From Rhizobium sp. P38BS-XIX (GTDB lineage Bacteria > Pseudomonadota > Alphaproteobacteria > Rhizobiales > Rhizobiaceae), in contig NZ_JABAIJ010000001.1 in NCBI RefSeq assembly GCF_012641435.1, positions 1,054,001-1,118,000 of the forward strand: DNA of 64,000 nucleotides, written 5' to 3'. The translations under genes and the position numbers were made by a program. Below are positions 59,062-64,000 of the stretch, piece after piece (positions within the stretch are counted from its first letter, which is position 1; each line of letters begins with the position of its first letter). Below the pieces are notes generated by a model, which was given only the letters and a program-made list of their open reading frames with translations, searched no databases and was not told where the DNA came from.

Positions 59062-59331
59062 TTGTCATACGGGGGGGAATGTGTCACTACGATACTAGTG
59101 AATTGGGTGGATGGCACATGCCTTTGCCCAAGAAGTGGATGATGGTAATGTTTTCATAACATCCGTTTGAAAAAGCATTTATCCACTCTGAAATGTAATG
59201 GGAAATCCATCCTCGGTACAGAACGGTGATGGAGGACCTCGCGGGAGGCAGGGTTCGTCTTTTCCGGACGCGGCGGAATTTCCGGAAACGACACGGCAAG
59301 CCCGAGTGAGTTTGTAACGAGGCGTAACCGC

Positions 59332-62300
59332 ATGGCGAACAAAAAGTACATAGAGTCGGTCGAGGACAAAGCCTTCCAGGCATTGGACGAAGCTTTGCAG
59401 ATCGACTTCAGTGACGAGAACTCTGAGTCTCGCAGCGGTCCCACACGTGATGTCCCGGAGCGAAAAGTGTCTGAGCCGCCCAAACAGCCTATAAGACAGA
59501 CCAAGGACGACGCGGCCCGCAACGCCGCAAGCGCGCGCAGCGCACCTGCAACCCGCTCCGCCGAAGCGCCAAAGAGCCCGAACCTCGCCGCAGCGAACGA
59601 CGGCAATCGGGCGAGTTCCGCGAGTATCCTGAAGGCATTGGATGGCGGCTCGCAAAGCCGTGCAGTCCGCAACGCCACCATCGTTTCGCTGTTCTGGATC
59701 ATTGGCGGCGTCGGTCTGGCGTTCCTGCTTTACGGAACACAGATCCGGAATATCCACTCCGTTGCCGATCTGGCTGCTCTTCCCGGCGTCATCGCCTGCA
59801 TCGTCGGCGTCGTTGTTCCCGTGCTGTTGTTCTATGCCTTCGGCATGATGATTTCGCGTGCGCACGACATGCGCAACGCCGCACGCTCCATGGCGGAAGT
59901 GGCGCTGCGCCTCGTCGAGCCGGAAACGGTTGCATCCGAGCGTATCATGACGGTCGGCCAGGCCGTTCGCCGCGAAGTCTCGGCGATGAACGAAGGCATC
60001 GAGCGCACCATCGCACGCGCCACCGAACTCGAAACGCTTGTTCACACCGAAGTCAACGCTCTCGAGCGCAGCTACGCAGACAACGAACTGCGCGTGCGCG
60101 GCCTCGTTCACGAGCTCGGCGCCGAGCGTGATGCCATCGTCAACCACGCCGAACGCATCCGTTCCTCGATCTCCGGCGTTCACGACCAGATCAAGGAAGA
60201 CCTGTCGCTGGCGACCGAAGAAATCGCCGTTCGCCTGTCCACTTCAGGCGAAGCTTTCGCGTCGATGATCGACACGCGCGCCGCCGCGCTGATGGAGAAG
60301 TCGGATTCCGCCGTCCAGGCACTCGGCACGCTCCTGGCAGCGAAGACGGACAGCCTGCTGCAGAACCTGAATGCCTCCGGCCTCGCGCTCAGCCACGAAT
60401 TCGACTCGCGCCTTGACGCACTTTCGTCGTCTCTCAGCGAACGCGGCAAGGAGCTTCTCGGCCAGTTCGAGACGCGTGCCTCCACGCTTGATGCCAATAC
60501 GGAAAAGCTCAACAACGCGCTGAACGACCGTGCCCGCCAGCTCAACGAGACGCTGGTTGCGCGCACGAAGGAAATCAGCGAAAGCCTCAGCGGCGGCGAG
60601 CGGACGATCACGGGCACGCTGGATAACGTGCTGGCCAAGCTCAATACGTCGCTCGACGAGAAGAGCTCCAGCTTCCGCCAGACCCTGCAGTCGACGGCCG
60701 ATGACGCCATTATGGATATCGATCTTCGGTCGGGCTTCTTCGAAGAGCGCTTCCAGTCGACGATCGCACAGCTGTCCACCACGTTCGACGAGCGCGTTTC
60801 CGAGTTCACCTCGGCGTTCGACAAGCGCGCCGGAACGCTCGACAGCAAGCTCACCGAGAGCCTCGCGCAGATCAATCAGTCCCTCGGCAGCAACTCGGAC
60901 GCTTTGGAGGGTATCCTGACCTCCAGCATCGAGCGCCTCGGCGCCTCGCTCACCGACCAGTCCTTCGCGCTTGCAACCACGCTGGCGACCAGCCAGGAAG
61001 TGCTCGAAAGCGCGATCGGCTCCAAGGCCGACGAGATCACGTCCGCGCTGCAGAACGCCACCAGCGGAATCTCGTCCGCGCTGGCATCCGGCACCGGCGA
61101 GCTGAACACCGCCATCTCCACCCACGCAAGCAGCTTTACCAATGCGATCGAAGGCGTGACGCGGGACGTCACGACCGCTTTGCGAAGCGGTACGGAAGAG
61201 CTCACCACGGCCTTCACCGGTGGCGCCACGGAGATCAACAACACGCTATCGTCGCGCACCAGCGAAATCACGCAGGCTCTGGGTTCCGCGCATGAGCGTA
61301 TCGATGCCGTCATGGCGTCGCGCAGCACCGCCCTCTTCGGTGCGCTGTCCGACAATCAGACGCGTTTCGAACAGACTTTGGCCGAACGTTCGGAGGGCAT
61401 CGTCAGCGCTGTCACCGGTTCGCATCAGCATCTGACCGCAGCACTTGACGAACGCACGTCGATGCTCGCGATCTCGCTGGCAGAAAACCAGCTGCGCCTT
61501 GAAAATACCCTGGCGAGCCGCGCGGATACGATTGCCAGCACCATTGCCGATACCCATGGCAAGCTCGCCGAAACGCTCGACGACAAGACCATGGCGCTCG
61601 CGATTGCCCTGTCGGAAAGCCAGTCGCGTCTCGAAGACACCGTATCCGGCCATGCCGAGCAGGTTGCCGGCACTCTGGACGAGAAGACCAAGGCCATTGC
61701 TCGAGCACTTGCCGAGGGTCAGACCCGTCTCGAAAATACGGTTTCCGGTCACGCTGAAAGCGTCACCAACGCGCTTGACGATAGAACGATGGCGCTCGCC
61801 ATCGCTCTTTCCGAGAGCCAGGCACGCCTTGAAGAAACCGTCTCCGGCCATGCCGATCGCGTTTCCGAAACCTTGGACGGCAAGACCGGCGCCCTCGCCC
61901 GCGCCCTCGCCGAAGGCCAGGCACGTCTTGAAAGCACGGTGTCCGGACATGCGGAAGCCGTCACCAACGCGCTCGACGACAGGACGATGGCGCTCGCCAT
62001 CGCGCTTTCCGAGAGCCAGGCACGACTTGAAGAGACAGTCTCCGGCCATGCCGATCGCGTTGCTGACACGATCGATGGCAAGACCGGCGCACTTGCCGCC
62101 GCGTTGAGCAGCGGGCAGAGCCGCCTAGAAGAAACTCTCTCCAATCGCGCCGAGGAGATCATCAAGGCATTTGCCGGCAATCACGCAGCCTTGGCCGATG
62201 CGTTGGACGATAGAACGATGGCGCTCGCCGTCGCGCTCTCCGAAAGCCAGGCCCGTCTCGAAAGCACGGTTTCCGGCCATGCCGAAAGCGTCACCAATGC

Positions 62301-64000
62301 AATCGACGACAGAACCATGGCGTTGGCCATTGCTCTGTCCGAGACGCAGGCGCGTCTGGAAGACACCGTTTCCGGCCACGCCGAGCGTGTCGCCAATACG
62401 CTGGATGGCAAGACGAGCGCCCTTTCCGATGTTCTGACGAACGGCCAGTCCCGCCTCGAGGCAACGCTTGCCAATCGCGCCGAGGCCATCGCCAGCGCAT
62501 TCACCAACAACCATGCCGCTCTGGCCGATGCGCTTGACGACAAGGCGATGGCGCTTGCCATTTCGCTCTCCGACACACAATCGCGCCTGGAAGACACGCT
62601 GTCCAACCGTCTCGACGCGCTGTCCAGCACCGTCGCAGGCACGCATGACAAGATCATCAACAGCCTCGACGACCGGACGATGGCGTTGGCGATCACCCTG
62701 TCCGAGAACCAGAGCAAGCTCGAAGAAACCCTGTCGAGCAGCGCACAGGCCATCGCTCACACCGTAAACAGCGGTCATGAAGCGCTGACCAACACGCTCG
62801 ACGACAAGAGCATGGCTTTCGCGATCTCGCTCGCCGAAAATCAGAGCCGTTTCGAAAGCACCCTGGAATCGCGGGCCAACGCTTTGCTTGACAGCGTTTC
62901 CGGTGCGGAATCCCGTGTAGCCGGTGCCTTCGGCGACAAGGCGGATGCCATACGCGCCGCTTATACCGAAAACCAGGATCGTCTCGATCGTTCGCTTGCC
63001 GCACATACGGAATCCCTGTCCGACCTGCTCAGCAGCAGCTCCGATCGGGTCGAAAACGCACTCGGCAGCACGACGCGCCAACTCGAGAACACGCTTGGCA
63101 CCGGGCTGTCCCAGATGGACCAGAACCTTGCCTCGGCTTACGAGCGCATGCGTTCCACGCTGGAAGACCGCAGCAATGCGATCAGCCTGACGCTGCGCGA
63201 TGCGCATGCACAGATCGACAACACGCTGATGGAGCAGACGACCGCCATCGGCACCTCGATCGCCACCAGCGCCAGCATGCTCGAAATGTCGCTGGAAGAT
63301 CGCGAAGCTTCGCTGCGTCAAACCATCGATGCCAGCGCACGGACACTCGAAGACCGTCTGAACAGCGGCGCTGGCGACATTGCCGGCCGAATTCAGCAGG
63401 CCGCCGGCGATATCGCCCGCTCTGCGGAAAACTTCTCGTCCAACCTCAATCAGTCGATCGACGGTATGACGAGCCGCTTCGCTGAAACCGGTTCGCGTGT
63501 CGAGGAAAGCCTGTCGGCACTCGAAAACCGCATCCACAAAGGTGTTACCGGTGTGACCGCCCAGGTCGATGCGGCAGGCAACCGCCTGTCCGATACCTTG
63601 GCCTCGGGCGCAGCCCAGATCGACCATAGCGGCAGCGAGGCTGCAGCGCGGATCGAAGAACGCCTGTCGACGATGGATCGCGCCCTCAATGTCGGCCTCG
63701 ACGCCGTCAACCGCACGATCGAAGGGAAAGCCGCCAATCTCGCCACGACGCTGCGCACCGCAGTCGCCGATGCCGCCCAGGGCATGGACAGCGAAGCGAC
63801 ACGCACCGCCGATCTGCTGGCAAATACCGGCCAGCAGTTTGCCGACAATCTCGGCAGCCACAGCGACACCTTTACCCGCACCATGACCGAGCGCTCCGAC
63901 GATCTGGTCAACCGGGTCTCCGAGACGCAGAACCGCCTTGCGAGCCAGGCCGCTGCCGTAGCGCAGACCTTCTCGGAAGCAGGCAACGCGATCATCAACA
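59332..64000 (+). CDS. Giant coiled-coil membrane protein, growth-pole ring GPR/RgsE-like (partial)
   Basis: The frame opens at ATG 59332 (GAGG upstream) and is open to the window end, 1,556 codons without stop, so the C-terminus is missing. An acidic, disordered N-terminal segment (1-110) is followed by two membrane helices (about 116-137 and 152-173). A very long helical region follows, rich in Ala/Leu/Ser/Glu/Thr, with 33-residue (3 x 11) repeats from about residue 749 (LDDKTMALAIALSESQSRLE). It matches the description of GPR of Agrobacterium (about 2,100 residues, apolipoprotein-like) and RgsE of Sinorhizobium, needed for polar growth. Two CtrA boxes lie upstream. Confidence 0.75.
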   Translation, partial: MANKKYIESVEDKAFQALDEALQIDFSDENSESRSGPTRDVPERKVSEPPKQPIRQTKDDAARNAASARSAPATRSAEAPKSPNLAAANDGNRASSASILKALDGGSQSRAVRNATIVSLFWIIGGVGLAFLLYGTQIRNIHSVADLAALPGVIACIVGVVVPVLLFYAFGMMISRAHDMRNAARSMAEVALRLVEPETVASERIMTVGQAVRREVSAMNEGIERTIARATELETLVHTEVNALERSYADNELRVRGLVHELGAERDAIVNHAERIRSSISGVHDQIKEDLSLATEEIAVRLSTSGEAFASMIDTRAAALMEKSDSAVQALGTLLAAKTDSLLQNLNASGLALSHEFDSRLDALSSSLSERGKELLGQFETRASTLDANTEKLNNALNDRARQLNETLVARTKEISESLSGGERTITGTLDNVLAKLNTSLDEKSSSFRQTLQSTADDAIMDIDLRSGFFEERFQSTIAQLSTTFDERVSEFTSAFDKRAGTLDSKLTESLAQINQSLGSNSDALEGILTSSIERLGASLTDQSFALATTLATSQEVLESAIGSKADEITSALQNATSGISSALASGTGELNTAISTHASSFTNAIEGVTRDVTTALRSGTEELTTAFTGGATEINNTLSSRTSEITQALGSAHERIDAVMASRSTALFGALSDNQTRFEQTLAERSEGIVSAVTGSHQHLTAALDERTSMLAISLAENQLRLENTLASRADTIASTIADTHGKLAETLDDKTMALAIALSESQSRLEDTVSGHAEQVAGTLDEKTKAIARALAEGQTRLENTVSGHAESVTNALDDRTMALAIALSESQARLEETVSGHADRVSETLDGKTGALARALAEGQARLESTVSGHAEAVTNALDDRTMALAIALSESQARLEETVSGHADRVADTIDGKTGALAAALSSGQSRLEETLSNRAEEIIKAFAGNHAALADALDDRTMALAVALSESQARLESTVSGHAESVTNAIDDRTMALAIALSETQARLEDTVSGHAERVANTLDGKTSALSDVLTNGQSRLEATLANRAEAIASAFTNNHAALADALDDKAMALAISLSDTQSRLEDTLSNRLDALSSTVAGTHDKIINSLDDRTMALAITLSENQSKLEETLSSSAQAIAHTVNSGHEALTNTLDDKSMAFAISLAENQSRFESTLESRANALLDSVSGAESRVAGAFGDKADAIRAAYTENQDRLDRSLAAHTESLSDLLSSSSDRVENALGSTTRQLENTLGTGLSQMDQNLASAYERMRSTLEDRSNAISLTLRDAHAQIDNTLMEQTTAIGTSIATSASMLEMSLEDREASLRQTIDASARTLEDRLNSGAGDIAGRIQQAAGDIARSAENFSSNLNQSIDGMTSRFAETGSRVEESLSALENRIHKGVTGVTAQVDAAGNRLSDTLASGAAQIDHSGSEAAARIEERLSTMDRALNVGLDAVNRTIEGKAANLATTLRTAVADAAQGMDSEATRTADLLANTGQQFADNLGSHSDTFTRTMTERSDDLVNRVSETQNRLASQAAAVAQTFSEAGNAIIN
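61576..62895 (+). repeat. 33-residue (99-bp) hendecad repeats within the GPR/RgsE-like gene
   Basis: Units such as LDDRTMALAIALSESQARLE + ETVSGHADRVSET recur. At DNA level 61675-61872 and 61873-62070 are a near-identical 198-bp pair (two 33-residue units each). Further diverged copies run to about 62895, with some units interrupted by insertions such as NHAALADA. Eleven-residue periodicity is that of apolipoprotein-like amphipathic helices. Confidence 0.8.

Larger units (their letters stand above)
58838..59331. other. 494-nt divergent regulatory region between HPt and the GPR/RgsE-like gene
   Basis: There is no coding sequence. The region is relatively A/T-rich and contains two perfect CtrA boxes (listed separately), and a TTAA-N6-TTAA palindrome (58957-58970). 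The long leader before the giant gene (about 270 nt from the second CtrA box) holds no recognisable riboswitch. Confidence 0.6.

Noticed and set aside
61576..62895. Possible CRISPR or tandem-repeat array.
   Set aside because: The 99-bp repeats have no spacers, keep reading frame and encode 33-residue units, so they are intragenic protein repeats.
62125..63861. A 578-codon minus-strand frame opposite the giant gene.
   Set aside because: It mirrors the hendecad repeat region; the apparent repeats are the antisense of the real ones.

Overview
The window is chromosomal DNA of an alphaproteobacterium, almost certainly a Rhizobiaceae member close to Rhizobium. The evidence is a cckA-type kinase gene, CtrA boxes, a recA operator of the TTG-N11-CAA type described for Rhizobium etli, a one-cysteine DksA, split purS/purQ/purL genes, and a giant coiled-coil gene resembling the growth-pole ring protein GPR of Agrobacterium (RgsE of Sinorhizobium). 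The DNA is GC-rich, densely coded and mostly housekeeping. I see no rRNA, tRNA, CRISPR array, insertion sequence or prophage.

Layout. 1-3.6 kb (minus): XdhC/CoxI-type proteins, a CoxE-like VWA protein, a CoxD-like MoxR ATPase and a flavin reductase, a set that looks like molybdenum-hydroxylase maturation without structural genes in view. 3.7-18.5 kb: rpe and a dispersed purine block (purB, purC-purS-kptA-purQ, purL) with an RNA 2'-phosphotransferase gene inside purS-purQ, plus membrane proteins, a MocR-type regulator, a PagL-like barrel and bolA. 18.5-31.6 kb: an unusual membrane hydrolase, grxD, two tandem Bcr/CflA-type transporters, a class III cyclase with a duplicated membrane module, two tandem inositol-monophosphatase genes, ttcA, glsA, rpsD, two small low-GC or orphan genes and a HerA-like ATPase. 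31.6-46.4 kb: lldD-like oxidase, GNAT, murI, trmJ-like, icd, GST, AraC/GyrI, alaS, recA, psuK-psuG and a second-type trpS. 46.4-59 kb: cckA, fliO-like, dksA, sixA-like, the ycjX-ycjF pair, folB-folK-folP, a DUF922 protease, ferredoxin and an orphan HPt protein. 59.3 kb to the end: the start of the giant GPR/RgsE-like gene.

Two regulatory signals stand out. (1) Upstream of trpS lies a 16-codon leader ORF, MTDIVTPNYLMWWRSF, with tandem Trp codons directly before four alternating GCTCC/GGAGC segments. The last segment is the trpS ribosome-binding site. A promoter places the start of transcription at about the AUG of the leader. This reads as a ribosome-stalling translational attenuator sensing charged tRNA-Trp. 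(2) Two perfect TTAA-N7-TTAA CtrA boxes lie between the orphan HPt gene and the GPR/RgsE-like gene. They suggest that polar growth is tied to the CckA-CtrA cell-cycle phosphorelay, whose kinase gene is in the same window.
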